From Paenibacillus oralis (GTDB taxonomy: Bacteria; Bacillota; Bacilli; Paenibacillales; Paenibacillaceae): a DNA stretch of 64,000 bases. The position numbers and the translations under genes were made by a program. Shown here in pieces: positions 36,195 to 45,311 of this stretch. Where the stretch lies: positions 7,189,071 through 7,253,070 of the forward strand of contig NZ_RRCN01000001.1 in the NCBI RefSeq assembly GCF_003863965.1, given 5' to 3'. The notes under the pieces were generated by a model that ran no database searches, had not been told where the DNA came from, and was given only the letters and a program-made list of their open reading frames with translations. The stretch's first letter is position 1. Every line of letters starts with the position of its first letter.

Positions 36195-38819
36195 TCAGCC
36201 TTGAGATGCGATCAGTTGCTCAGCCAGCTTCAAGGCTTCGTCCAGCTTGCCGGCATCCTTCCCTCCGGCTTGGGCCATATCCGGCCGGCCGCCTCCGCCG
36301 CCGCCGCAAACCGCCGCGATTTCCTTGACGAGTTTGCCGGCGTGAAGTCCGCGTTCCACCGCTTCCTTCGGCACGGCTACGACAAAATTCACCTTGTCTT
36401 CCATCGGCGCGCCCAGCACGAGAACGGCGTCGGGGAGCTTGGCCTTCAGCTCGTCGGCCAGACCGCGCAGCGCCTCCATGCTGCCGGCTTGCACCTTGGC
36501 AGCGAGCAGGCGGGTATCGCCTACGCTGACGACTTTGCTGGTCAGTTCACCGGCTTCGATGACGCTAAGTTTGCTCTGCAGCGACTCGTTTTCCCGGCTT
36601 AACTCCTTCAATTGCTGATACAGACCCTCGATCCGCTTCGGCACGTCGCTTACGTTCGCTTTAAGCAGGCCGGCCGCTTGATTCAGCAGGTCCAGCTGGC
36701 TGTCCAGGAACAAGTAAGCGCCGCGTCCGGTCACCGCCTCGATCCGGCGCACACCGGAACCGATGCCGCTTTCGCTGACGATCTTGAACAGGCCGATTTC
36801 AGCCGAGTTGTTCACATGGCAGCCGCCGCACAGCTCCAGGCTGTAATCGCCGATCACCACGACGCGGACGATATCGCCGTATTTCTCGCCGAACAGCGCC
36901 ATGGCGCCCATCGCTTTCGCTTCGTCGATCGGTTTGAGCAGCGTGCTGACCGGCAGCGCCTTCCAGATCTGCTCGTTGACGCGGCGTTCGATTTCAGCCA
37001 GTTCCTCCGTCGAAATGCTGCCGAGATGCGAGAAGTCAAAGCGCAGACGCTGCGGCTCGACGAGCGAGCCCGCTTGATTGACGTGTTCGCCCAGCGTTTC
37101 CTTCAGGGCCTTGTGGAGCAGGTGGGTGGCCGTATGGTTTTTGATCGTATGGGCCCGCTGCTCCTTGTCGACCGCCGCGGATACGCTCATGCCGACCCGC
37201 AGCTCCCCGGATTCCACCGTCACCTGATGCACATGCTGGCCGTGCGGCGCTTTGAACAAACCGTCCACTTTGGCACTGCCCGACTCGCCGCGGATGATCC
37301 CCTGGTCGCTCACCTGGCCGCCGCTTTCCGCGTAAAAAGGCGTAACTTCCAGGATGATCTGCCCCGTACTGCCGGAGGCGAGCGCGTCGACAAATGCATC
37401 GTCCGCGATAATAGCTACAATAGTAGTATTTACTTCAAGCTCATTATATCCAACGAACTCCGTTTTAGTCGTAAAATCCGCCAATACCCCGCCCTGCACT
37501 TTCATGCTGCCGCTATCGTGCCGGGCCGCCCGGGCGCGCTCGCGCTGCTCCTCCATCGCGGCTTCAAAACCTTCACGATCCACGCCAAGGCCTTGCTCCG
37601 CCGCGAAGTCTTCGGTCAAATCAAGCGGGAAGCCGAAGGTATCGTACAGCTTAAACGCATCCGCCCCGCCGATGAGCGTGCGGCCGGCCGCTTTCGCTTC
37701 GGCGCTGATTTCGGCCAAAATTGCCAGCCCGTCGCTGAGCGTTTCGTGGAAGCGCTCCTCTTCGTTATGAATGACTTTCTCGATAAACTCCCGTTTCGTC
37801 ACGATGTCCGGATAATAGCTGCCCATAATTTCCCCAACGGTTTCCACCAGGCCGAACATAAACGGTTTGTCCATCCCGATCAGCTTGCCGTAGCGTACGG
37901 CCCGGCGCAGCAAGCGGCGGATGACGTAGCCGCGCCCTTCATTGGACGGCAACACGCCGTCGGCCACGGCGAAGGCCACCGTACGGATGTGGTCGGCGAT
38001 CACTTTGAGCGCGACGTCGCTGTCTTCGGAAGCCTTGTACTGGATTCCGGCCATTGCCGCCGTCTTGGCGATAATCGGCTGGAACAGATCGGTGTCAAAG
38101 TTGGAGTCCACGTTTTGCAGAATCGACGCAAAGCGCTCCAAACCGGCGCCGGTATCGATGTTTTTGTTGGGCAGCGGCGTGTAGCTGCCGTCTTTGTTAT
38201 GATTGAATTGCGAGAAGACGAGGTTCCATACCTCCAGGAAGCGTTCGTTTTCGCCGCCGGGATACATTTCCGGATCGGACAAATCGCCGTAAGCATCCCC
38301 CCGATCGTAGAAAATTTCGGTACACGGTCCGCAAGGGCCTTCGCCGATATCCCAGAAGTTGTCTTCCAGCTTGACGATCCGCTCCGCCGGGATGCCGATC
38401 TTCTCGTTCCACAGCTTGTACGCTTCTTCATCCTCGGGATAGACGGTTACCGACAGACGCTCCGGATCGAAGCCGATCCACTTGGGGTCCGTCAGGAATT
38501 CCCAGGCCCAGGTGATCGCCTCTTCCTTGAAGTAGTCGCCGATGGAGAAGTTGCCCAGCATCTCAAAAAACGTATGGTGCCGCCGCGTTTTGCCGACGTT
38601 TTCGATATCGTTCGTACGGATGCACTTTTGCGAGTTGGCCAGGCGCGGATTCTCCGGCTTCACCCGGCCGTCAAAATACGGCTTGAGCGGCGCCATGCCG
38701 GCGTTGATCCACAGCAGCGACGGGTCGTTATGCGGAACGAGCGAGGCGCTTGGTTCGATTTTGTGGCCTTTGCCGGCGAAAAACTCCAGCCATTTGGAAC
38801 GGATTTCACTTGCTTTCAT
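36195..38819 (-). CDS. alaS: Alanyl-tRNA synthetase
   Basis: Charges tRNA-Ala. At 874 residues it has the class II catalytic domain (KASEIRSKWLEFFAGKGHK, WINAGMAPLKPYFDG, RHHTFFEMLGNFSIGDYFKE), the editing domain with zinc-type motif HTATHLLH and CGGCHV, and the C-terminal glycine-rich C-Ala domain (CGGGGGGRPDMAQAGGKD). ATG 38819 has AGGAGG at the right distance. Expression is controlled by a T-box leader starting about 600 nt upstream; between the T-box terminator and the start codon lies a 290-nt stretch with a four-unit repeat element. Confidence 0.98.
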   Translation of the reverse strand: MKASEIRSKWLEFFAGKGHKIEPSASLVPHNDPSLLWINAGMAPLKPYFDGRVKPENPRLANSQKCIRTNDIENVGKTRRHHTFFEMLGNFSIGDYFKEEAITWAWEFLTDPKWIGFDPERLSVTVYPEDEEAYKLWNEKIGIPAERIVKLEDNFWDIGEGPCGPCTEIFYDRGDAYGDLSDPEMYPGGENERFLEVWNLVFSQFNHNKDGSYTPLPNKNIDTGAGLERFASILQNVDSNFDTDLFQPIIAKTAAMAGIQYKASEDSDVALKVIADHIRTVAFAVADGVLPSNEGRGYVIRRLLRRAVRYGKLIGMDKPFMFGLVETVGEIMGSYYPDIVTKREFIEKVIHNEEERFHETLSDGLAILAEISAEAKAAGRTLIGGADAFKLYDTFGFPLDLTEDFAAEQGLGVDREGFEAAMEEQRERARAARHDSGSMKVQGGVLADFTTKTEFVGYNELEVNTTIVAIIADDAFVDALASGSTGQIILEVTPFYAESGGQVSDQGIIRGESGSAKVDGLFKAPHGQHVHQVTVESGELRVGMSVSAAVDKEQRAHTIKNHTATHLLHKALKETLGEHVNQAGSLVEPQRLRFDFSHLGSISTEELAEIERRVNEQIWKALPVSTLLKPIDEAKAMGAMALFGEKYGDIVRVVVIGDYSLELCGGCHVNNSAEIGLFKIVSESGIGSGVRRIEAVTGRGAYLFLDSQLDLLNQAAGLLKANVSDVPKRIEGLYQQLKELSRENESLQSKLSVIEAGELTSKVVSVGDTRLLAAKVQAGSMEALRGLADELKAKLPDAVLVLGAPMEDKVNFVVAVPKEAVERGLHAGKLVKEIAAVCGGGGGGRPDMAQAGGKDAGKLDEALKLAEQLIASQG

Positions 38820-38886
38820 AGTTTTTAACCTCCTAGAGTTCGTATACAAATAAAGTGCGCAGCCCTGTTTCGATCACCGGCAAAAA

Positions 38887-39085
38887 TAACGGCTTTTGGG
38901 GGCGTTATTTCGGGAACTTGGCCAGTTTTGCGGTAGATAGCGGTAATTTTAGGCGTTATTCCGTAAGCGCCTTAAGGAAACGTGCCCATTTGCTGCTCTC
39001 GCTCGAAAATAACGCCAAAAAAGTCCACTATTTACGGCTTGGCCGGGGAATCCGTGAAATAAGGCCCTTTTTTTCCACTATTTAG
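38887..39085. repeat. Four-unit palindromic element in the alaS leader
   Basis: Direct units end GGCGTTATT at 38901 and 38952; inverted units begin AATAACGCC at 39008 and AATAAGGCC at 39058. Spacings are about 50 within each pair, as in the other elements of this window. It lies inside the transcribed leader between the T-box terminator and the alaS start codon. Confidence 0.6.
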
Positions 39086-39111
39086 CCCACGCTCATAACC
39101 CCCTCGCGGAA

Positions 39112-39428
39112 CAACAAAAAAACGCCCCTGAAATTCAGGGACGATTAAATCGCGGTACCACCCTGGTTATCGCTTCCGCGCCGTCCGAAGACCGGCACAC
39201 CGTATAGCGATCGCCTCATTGGTCCGGTAACGGGGACCTACGCCGGTGAATTTGGGTTCACACTCCGAAATCAGCTTTCCGTCCGCGCGATATTTCGGGT
39301 TCTCTCAGCCGACGCTTGTTCAAGGGGGCGTTAGTGCCCGGCCTGAAGCGAAGGAACCCTTCTCTGATAAATCCGCCAATCGAACGTACTCCATTTCATC
39401 AACATTTTCATCTTATTTCAAACATAAT
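39112..39428 (-). ncRNA. T-box riboswitch (alanine) controlling alaS
   Basis: Minus-strand leader with the T-box sequence AGGGTGGTACCGCG (39164-39151), an AGTA motif near the base of stem I, and a final terminator stem CGTCCCTGAA/TTCAGGGGCG followed by seven T residues (39143-39112). Uncharged tRNA-Ala pairing is expected to stabilise the antiterminator. I did not fix the specifier codon with certainty. Confidence 0.92.
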
Positions 39429-39434
39429 ATTTTT

Positions 39435-39463
39435 AGTATATAAGGCGAAAAACGCGCTGTCAA
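39435..39463 (-). promoter_or_regulatory. Vegetative promoter of alaS
   Basis: Minus strand TTGACA (39463-39458), exact 17-nt spacer, TATACT (39440-39435). Consensus -35 and one mismatch at -10; places the transcript start near 39428, at the head of the T-box. Confidence 0.85.
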
Positions 39464-39553
39464 TGCACCTTTACACTGGATGGCACCAGCCCGCTTACAC
39501 TGGGCGGCATTGTGCGGAATCCTTGCCAACTCCCCGCCGGCTCCTGAATCCCT

Positions 39554-40621
39554 TCACATCGCCTTGCGCCGCACATAATAGCTGAAAAAATGCTGAATGA
39601 TCACCTTCATCACGGCGAAAAACGGCACGGCTAAAATGAGCCCCGGAACCCCGGCGATCTCTCCGCCGACCAGCAGCGCGAAAATGATCAGCATCGGATG
39701 CAAATGCAGGCTGCGGCCGACCACCTGCGGGGAAATGACGTTGCTTTCGACCGTCTGGCAAAGCATGTTGACGAGCAGCACGAACAGCACCATTTTCCAG
39801 GAAATCGTGGAAGCCATGACAAGCGCCGGGGCGGCCCCGAGAAAAGGCCCCAGATAAGGAATGATATTGCAGACGGCGACAACCCCGGCAAGCAGCAGAG
39901 CAAACGGCATCCCGATCAGCATGTACCCGATATAAGCCAGCACGCCGATAATGACGCAGACGAGCAATTGCCCCCGAATGTAATTGCCGAGCGCCTGGTC
40001 GATTTCCCTCAGCAGCGTGATGATCGATTTGCGGCGCGAACGCGGAAGATATCGAAGTACGAGCCGTTCGATCAGCTCAATGTCCTTCAGCATGTAGAAA
40101 ATGAGAAAAGGGATGATAAACGCGTTAAAAACGACCCCGATCGTAGCCCCGATATTGTCCAGAAAACGGGAAATCGCGCTCGCCAGCCGGTTCTCGAATT
40201 GAAAAAACCAGTTGTTCATCCCCATGCGGACGCTGCCCGGCAAAAGGCCGTTATCCCAGCGGCTCATCATTTGCTGCGTATGGATGGTTAACTCCGGCAA
40301 ATGCTCCCCCAGTTCTTCCAACTGCTCCACGAACATCGGGATGACGTTCATCAAAATAACCGATAGCGCGGTCAGAAACACCGCATAAATGAGCAGCACC
40401 GCAATCGTTCGCGGCACTTTGCGCCCGCCGAGCATGCGGACGACCGGATTCAGGACATAGGAGATGATGATGGCGATCACGAACGGGGCGAGCACCGCTT
40501 TGAGAAAACCGTAGACCAGCGCAAACATCGGGCGAAGCAGCCAAATGAAGTATAAAATCAACAGCCCGAGCAGCAGCCAAACCCCATACCGGAATGCCTT
40601 GCTGTTGAAGATCGGATTCAT
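39554..40621 (-). CDS. AI-2E family transporter (YrrI-like)
   Basis: 355-residue integral membrane protein with about eight helices and the family signature APFVIAIIISYVLNPVVR near the N-terminus and GPFLGAAPALVMA plus VIGPQ-type NVISPQVVGRSLHLHPML near the C-terminus. AI-2E proteins export varied small molecules or ions; substrate cannot be assigned. ATG 40621 follows AAGGAGGA; the longer frame upstream is not conserved. In B. subtilis yrrI is also next to alaS. Confidence 0.9.
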   Translation of the reverse strand: MNPIFNSKAFRYGVWLLLGLLILYFIWLLRPMFALVYGFLKAVLAPFVIAIIISYVLNPVVRMLGGRKVPRTIAVLLIYAVFLTALSVILMNVIPMFVEQLEELGEHLPELTIHTQQMMSRWDNGLLPGSVRMGMNNWFFQFENRLASAISRFLDNIGATIGVVFNAFIIPFLIFYMLKDIELIERLVLRYLPRSRRKSIITLLREIDQALGNYIRGQLLVCVIIGVLAYIGYMLIGMPFALLLAGVVAVCNIIPYLGPFLGAAPALVMASTISWKMVLFVLLVNMLCQTVESNVISPQVVGRSLHLHPMLIIFALLVGGEIAGVPGLILAVPFFAVMKVIIQHFFSYYVRRKAM

Positions 40622-40699
40622 GCGCGATTCCTCCTTGGCCACGGATTGGCTACAGTTCATTATTTGCCAATGGAGGGAAAAATAATCGCATGCGTTTTG

Positions 40700-40838
40700 G
40701 GCCATGGCTAATCCATGGCTAAACCATGGCTATGCCAAGGCTAAGCCAACTATACCAACTATGCCACGTACGGCCAACTATGCACCTATGCCAGGTACGA
40801 CCAACTACGCCACCTATGCCACCTATGCCACCTATGCC
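40700..40838. repeat. Short imperfect tandem repeats
   Basis: Three CCATGGCTAA-like 10-11-mers (from 40702) run into CCAACTATGC-type and then three successive ACCTATGCC 9-mers (40811-40838). The region is AC/CT-rich and has no ribosome binding site, so the frames it opens are unlikely to be genes. Confidence 0.55.
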
Positions 40839-40848
40839 AAATCCAGCG

Positions 40849-41032
40849 AAATGCAAAAGTGCAGTCCGTTTCCGCCCAAATGCCCCGAATAAAGCTCACC
40901 AAATGCAAACATGCAGTTCATCTCCGGTTGAAAACGTCTTTTTTATCGAAAAGCCCCAAATCAGATGTATTTTTGCATTTCAATCGCTCTAAAATGGAAA
41001 TTTACAGTGAGTTGAAATGCATTTTTGCATTT
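40849..41032. repeat. Four-unit palindromic element, AAATGCA type
   Basis: Direct units AAATGCAAAAGTGCAG (40849) and AAATGCAAACATGCAG (40901), inverted units ATGTATTTTTGCATTT (40965) and ATGCATTTTTGCATTT (41017). Offsets 0, 52, 116, 168. Lies between the AI-2E and mtlD genes, 122 nt before the TAACGGAC element. Confidence 0.7.
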
Positions 41033-41127
41033 AATCCAGTAGAGGGTGCAATCTGCACTCAATTTAAGAAAAATGCCGGACGGTATCCTTTAATGATGAC
41101 TCTGACTTCTACTTTGGAGCGATTGGA

Positions 41128-41405
41128 GGCTCTTCCTAAACTTTGGACGCTGCTCTAACGGACACCAGCGACCTTATCCGCCCATTTCCCGGGTATTTCC
41201 CAGTCTAACGGACACAGGCGACCCTATTTCGCTCTAAACCCGTTCATCCAGGCCGATTTGAGGTAAATAAGGTCTTCTGTGTCCGTTACATTTTGCAAAC
41301 CTCCGTTTTTCCTCAAATAACGGCTCTGGTGTCCCTTAGCCCCCAGGTTCTCCTCTTCTTCTCCCCTCTCTACCTGCGTTTCGCCTTCTACCATGCCCGA
41401 AATTT
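41128..41405. repeat. Four-unit palindromic element, TAACGGAC type, copy 2
   Basis: Direct units 41155-41179 and 41205-41229, inverted units 41265-41288 and 41315-41339 (offsets 0, 50, 110, 160). Homologous along its length to 28271-28550. It sits just beyond the mtlD terminator, as copy 1 sits just beyond the chemoreceptor terminator, in the same orientation. Confidence 0.85.
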
Positions 41406-41442
41406 TATTAAAAGACCGCCGGAGGAATTTGTTCCGGCGGTC
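41401..41442 (-). terminator. Terminator of the mtl operon
   Basis: 10-bp stem GACCGCCGGA/TCCGGCGGTC (41414-41423 with 41433-41442) followed on the minus strand by TTTTAATAAAATTT. Confidence 0.8.
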
Positions 41443-41458
41443 CCTTTAGCCCCATTAA

Positions 41459-42619
41459 TTAGCGCGCCTTACTCAGCTCTTCGTAATGACGCAGCGCGGC
41501 TTGAACAATCGGGTGGTCCGCCCCAAGCCCCGTGTACTTCGCAAGGGTGCTCTCCGGCCCGGCCCCCCGCAGATGAGCCTGAAGCTCCTCTACTTCCACG
41601 TCGTCCGCCGCGGTGAAGAACAACGCCGCCGCCATCGTCCGCGCCAGGTAATCGTATCCGAGCCCGCGCTCATAAGCTTGCGTCGCCGGGGAGACGAGCC
41701 GGTCGCCGGGGGACAGCTTGCGGAGCGGCGAGCGGCCAACGCGCGACACTTCATCGGTCAGCGCCGGGTTGGCGAAGCGCTGAAGCGTCGTTTCTATGTA
41801 GGCCTGATGCTCCGCTTCCTTGAAGCCATGTTTGGCTATAAGCACCGCTCCCGACTCGGCCAGCACCAAACGGACATGCCCGGCTACTTTTTCATCTTTC
41901 ATCGCTTCCTGTATGGTTGCGTAACCTTGCAATTGGCCGATGTAGGCTGCCGAGCAGTGCCCCGTGTTAACGGTAAACAGCTTGCGTTCGATATACGGCT
42001 CCAGCCGGTCCACGTAATGCACACCCTCAACTTTGTGGAAGCCTGCGAACATTTGCGATTGATCCACCGCCCATTCGTAAAAAGGCTCCACGACGACCTG
42101 AAGCGGATCTTCGTGCTGCTGCAGCGGAACGATCCGGTCCACCGCCGCGTCAGGAAAGGCCACCGTTTGATCCGCCCAGCGGCGCATCTCTTCATCAAGC
42201 AGCGCATACACGTGCTCTTTTAGCTGGGAGCTGCCGCCGATGGCGTTTTCGCAGGCGATGATGTGAAGCTTCGCCTCCGCGTTGCCCTGTTTGCGCAGCT
42301 TGAGGCCTTCGGCAATCGTTCCGGCGATATGCTTCAGGATCGAAACGCCCACCGCCGTCGTCACCAGATCCGAGTCCGCGACCGCCCGCGCGGCTGCCTC
42401 CGGCTCGCTCATGCTGTTCAGCGCGGTAACGCCCGTAACCGTCAGCGTTTCGCGTTGTTCGCTGGCGAGGATGACGGGGTATTCCCCGCGCCGTTTCAAT
42501 TCGGAAACGACGCGGTCGTTTACGTCAACAAAGCAAACCTCGTAACCCGAACGGGACAGCAGCAGCCCGATAAAACCTCTCCCGATATTGCCTGCGCCAA
42601 AATGGACCGCCTTCATCAT
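41459..42619 (-). CDS. mtlD: Mannitol-1-phosphate 5-dehydrogenase
   Basis: Oxidises mannitol-1-phosphate to fructose-6-phosphate with NAD. 386 residues; begins AVHFGAGNIGRGFIGLLLS (Rossmann fold) and contains IACENAIGGSSQLKEHV, VDRIVPLQ and FTVNTGHCSAAYIG, all diagnostic. Its ATG overlaps the mtlF stop codon (ATGA), so the two are coupled. Last gene of mtlARFD. Confidence 0.96.
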   Translation of the reverse strand: MMKAVHFGAGNIGRGFIGLLLSRSGYEVCFVDVNDRVVSELKRRGEYPVILASEQRETLTVTGVTALNSMSEPEAAARAVADSDLVTTAVGVSILKHIAGTIAEGLKLRKQGNAEAKLHIIACENAIGGSSQLKEHVYALLDEEMRRWADQTVAFPDAAVDRIVPLQQHEDPLQVVVEPFYEWAVDQSQMFAGFHKVEGVHYVDRLEPYIERKLFTVNTGHCSAAYIGQLQGYATIQEAMKDEKVAGHVRLVLAESGAVLIAKHGFKEAEHQAYIETTLQRFANPALTDEVSRVGRSPLRKLSPGDRLVSPATQAYERGLGYDYLARTMAAALFFTAADDVEVEELQAHLRGAGPESTLAKYTGLGADHPIVQAALRHYEELSKAR

Positions 42620-43050
42620 TGCATGCCCCCTTCGAGGATATCGGCGATTTCTTCTTCGGTCGCGGCGTTCATGATGCGTTCCAAGTTCGATTCCTCGGTG
42701 AAGATCATGGCCACGTTGGTCAACACCTCCATATGGTCGCCGCCGGCCGCGGCGATGCCGATCACGATAAACGCCGGCTCATCGCCGCCGAAATCGACGC
42801 CTTCCGGAAAACGGACGACCGACAGCCCTGTGGAGAAAATCAGGTTTTTCGCTTCCTTGGTTCCGTGCGGGATGGCCAGGCCGCCGCCCATGTAAGTCGA
42901 AACGATCTCTTCGCGCTCCAGCATTTTGTCGACGTATTCCGGCGCGACGTGGCCGGCGTCGACCAGCAGCTTGCCGGCCATGCGGATGGCTTCGTATTTG
43001 TCTTTGGCCTTTCCGTTCAGGGTAATTTTTTCTTTAGACAGCATTCTCAT
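42616..43050 (-). CDS. mtlF: PTS mannitol-specific EIIA component
   Basis: 144-residue EIIA that passes phosphate from HPr to the IIB domain of MtlA. The active histidine is in GGGLAIPHGTKEAKN (~68). Separate IIA plus an IICB permease is the Gram-positive arrangement. Start ATG 43050 follows AAGGAGAG; a second ATG two codons later is possible. Overlaps mtlD by 4 bp. Confidence 0.95.
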   Translation of the reverse strand: MRMLSKEKITLNGKAKDKYEAIRMAGKLLVDAGHVAPEYVDKMLEREEIVSTYMGGGLAIPHGTKEAKNLIFSTGLSVVRFPEGVDFGGDEPAFIVIGIAAAGGDHMEVLTNVAMIFTEESNLERIMNAATEEEIADILEGGMQ

Positions 43051-43093
43051 ATTTATTTTCTCTCCTTTTCCACTAATATCCTACCAATTCCTA

Positions 43094-45226
43094 TCAATAG
43101 TTCTCAACATACTGCAGCAGTTCCGCCGCCAAAAAATCGCGGATATCCGCGCGCTCCCCGGTTTCCAGCAGCTCGATCAGCTCCGGCTTGAGCAGCAGGG
43201 CGCTGATTTCGCTAAGCACCTCCAGGGTTTCCTTCGGCAGCTCTCGCGGGGCCAGCATAAACAGGATGGCGCTTATCCGCGTATCCCCGTCCAGCACCAC
43301 GGGCTCCGTCATCCGGAACAAAGCCAGCGAACGATAGTTCACAAACCGGGTACGAGTATGGAATAATGCAAGCGAGGTGCCGGGAATGACTTGGCTGGCC
43401 ATTTTTTCGCGTTCCAGCAGGCGGTCGGCGACGGCCTCAATATCGGACATCGCGCTGACGCTTTCCGGCCTCTCCCGGAACGCTCCGGTTCCGGGAGAGA
43501 CGGCGGCGCTCCCTGGAAAGGTAGCGTTTATCTCTTGGAGCGCCGCCAAAACCGTCTCACGCAGGGAATAACCGGCGTTATCCATTTCTCCCACCACGAA
43601 CTGATCCAGCAAAAGGACGATTTCATCCAGCATGGAGCTTAAGGTTCGCAGCCGGTCATACGCTCTCGTTTTGGCCGAATCTTTGTTCGGAGCGGTTTTT
43701 CTCGTTTTAAGCGTCGTATTTTGCACAAAATGGAGCAGCCGGTCGCTGTCCTCGTCCGTCAGCAAAGGACTAAGCCTAACGTACCGATCGGACGGAAGCG
43801 GCAGATCGATCGTGGAGATGATCAAATCGTAATCTTCCTCCGGCAGCCGTTTGGCTTCATACCAGGACACGTTCCCCATCACTTCGATCTGCGGCATTTC
43901 CTTGGCCAGCCGCGTAGCCAGCAGCTTGGAGGAGCTGAGCCCGCTGGAGCAGACGAGAATGGCCCGGACGTTACGGCCCAGCTGATTCAGGCGTTCTACC
44001 GACGCGCCGAAGTGCATGACCAGAAAACCGATTTCTTCGTCGGGAATCTCCAAGTTCACGCCGCTTTCGTTCATCGCTTCCCGCACGATGTAGTACAGAT
44101 CCTCGTAATCTTTGCGGATCGCGCCGAGCAGCGGGTTGCGGATTCTTGCCCCTTCGCGGATCCGTTTGAACGCCGGTCCCATATGCTCGAGCAAGCCGCT
44201 GCGGAGCAGCCGGTCCTCCTGAAACGGGATGCCGGTCCGCTTCACGACGTTGTCCGTCAGCCGGGATACGGTGTCCACAAGCTCCATGTCCGCCTGTACC
44301 AGTTCCGGCGAAGCATCCTTGGCCTGATGGAACAGGCGGCACATATATTCGGCCTCGTCCGGCGGAAACCGCAGATCCAGCTTTTCGCCCAAAAGTGTGG
44401 CAAAACGTTCCGTTTCGCCTTCCCCCGGCCGTTCATCGCTTCCTCCCAGGGACGACATTCCCTGATCCGCACCGGACACGCACTGTCCCGCCCTAATGCG
44501 GTTTACGGTTACGGCCAGGTTGATCAATAGCTGTGTGTAGGCCTTTTCGGACAAACGCTCGGTCCAGTCCCAATTCATTTGCCACAGCGTATTTTCCACG
44601 GTCATCAGATGCTGCGAGCCCGCCGCGTCCAGCAAATGGCCGATAGCCGCCGACCACCTTCGTTCGGATGAACCGCCGATCAGATCGGAGTAGTCCAGAT
44701 GATCGGAAGCCAATTGGCAAATGGCGGCCCTTTTGCCGATCTCCTCTCCGACGATTTCCACCCCATACCCTCTCCGGCGAACCAGTTCCAGTCCGAAGCG
44801 GCGAATCCACGGCTCGACCTCATCGAGATCGCTGCTTACGGTAGCCGCCGTCACTTTCAGCTCATGAGCCAGCGTAAACAGCTTACATGGCTCAAGTTCA
44901 TCCAGCAGACGGCAGATCAGCATAATCTTCCGCTCTTCGCCGGAATAATCGCCGGGGCTGCCCTCAAGCAGCAGCCGGCGCGCTTCCTTCAGGCGTTCCT
45001 GTTCGTCTTCACCCGGGGTATCGCTCCAAACGGAAATGCCCGTGCCGGATTTGCGGTACAGTATCAGGCCGAAATAGGCGAGGCTTTTCTCGATTTCGTC
45101 CAATTCCCGGTGCACCGTCCTGACGCTTACCCCGATATCGGCGGCGATCTCGGCGGCGGTCATGCCCGTTTTCCGCCCGAGCAGGAGCAAAAAGATCTGC
45201 TTTTGCCGGGCGGTCATTTTCCTCAC
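43094..45226 (-). CDS. mtlR: Mannitol operon activator MtlR (BglG-type, PRD-containing)
   Basis: 710-residue transcription activator controlled by PTS phosphorylation. Order: DNA-binding HTH (TAAEIAADIGVSVRTVHREL, ~20-40) and a second HTH (KVTAATVSSDLDEVEPWI), two PTS regulation domains (~180-400; the second has GFLVMHFGASVERL), a IIB-like domain with the cysteine in AILVCSSGLSSSKLLATRL (~410), and a C-terminal IIA-like domain with SLALFHTRTRFVN. I chose GTG 45226 with GGGGGAG upstream; ATG 45217 is the alternative. Placed between mtlA and mtlF as in Geobacillus mtlARFD. Confidence 0.93.
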   Translation of the reverse strand: MRKMTARQKQIFLLLLGRKTGMTAAEIAADIGVSVRTVHRELDEIEKSLAYFGLILYRKSGTGISVWSDTPGEDEQERLKEARRLLLEGSPGDYSGEERKIMLICRLLDELEPCKLFTLAHELKVTAATVSSDLDEVEPWIRRFGLELVRRRGYGVEIVGEEIGKRAAICQLASDHLDYSDLIGGSSERRWSAAIGHLLDAAGSQHLMTVENTLWQMNWDWTERLSEKAYTQLLINLAVTVNRIRAGQCVSGADQGMSSLGGSDERPGEGETERFATLLGEKLDLRFPPDEAEYMCRLFHQAKDASPELVQADMELVDTVSRLTDNVVKRTGIPFQEDRLLRSGLLEHMGPAFKRIREGARIRNPLLGAIRKDYEDLYYIVREAMNESGVNLEIPDEEIGFLVMHFGASVERLNQLGRNVRAILVCSSGLSSSKLLATRLAKEMPQIEVMGNVSWYEAKRLPEEDYDLIISTIDLPLPSDRYVRLSPLLTDEDSDRLLHFVQNTTLKTRKTAPNKDSAKTRAYDRLRTLSSMLDEIVLLLDQFVVGEMDNAGYSLRETVLAALQEINATFPGSAAVSPGTGAFRERPESVSAMSDIEAVADRLLEREKMASQVIPGTSLALFHTRTRFVNYRSLALFRMTEPVVLDGDTRISAILFMLAPRELPKETLEVLSEISALLLKPELIELLETGERADIRDFLAAELLQYVENY

Positions 45227-45251
45227 TAGAACTCCCCCCCTCAGAAAAACA

Positions 45252-45288
45252 GACACAAAACACCGGCGGATCGGACCGCCAGTGTTTT
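45252..45288 (-). terminator. Terminator or attenuator after mtlA
   Basis: Stem AAAACACCGGCGG/CCGCCAGTGTTTT (45257-45269 with 45276-45288), followed on the minus strand by TTTTGTGTCT. It lies between mtlA and mtlR and may lower mtlRFD expression relative to mtlA. Confidence 0.7.
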
Positions 45289-45311
45289 GCCCTAGTATCG
45301 TCCCCGCGAGC

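Noticed and set aside
36612..38828. 738-codon open frame antisense to alaS
   Set aside because: Shadow of a GC-rich, biased gene; no family motifs, no binding site, and the alaS frame is certain. The same holds for long antisense frames over trhP1/trhP2 (31108-33156), the chemoreceptor (28600-30405) and ilvD (22590-24374).
40704..40892. 62-codon frame with ATYATYATY repeats
   Set aside because: Made by 9-nt tandem repeats; no ribosome binding site and a second frame is equally open.
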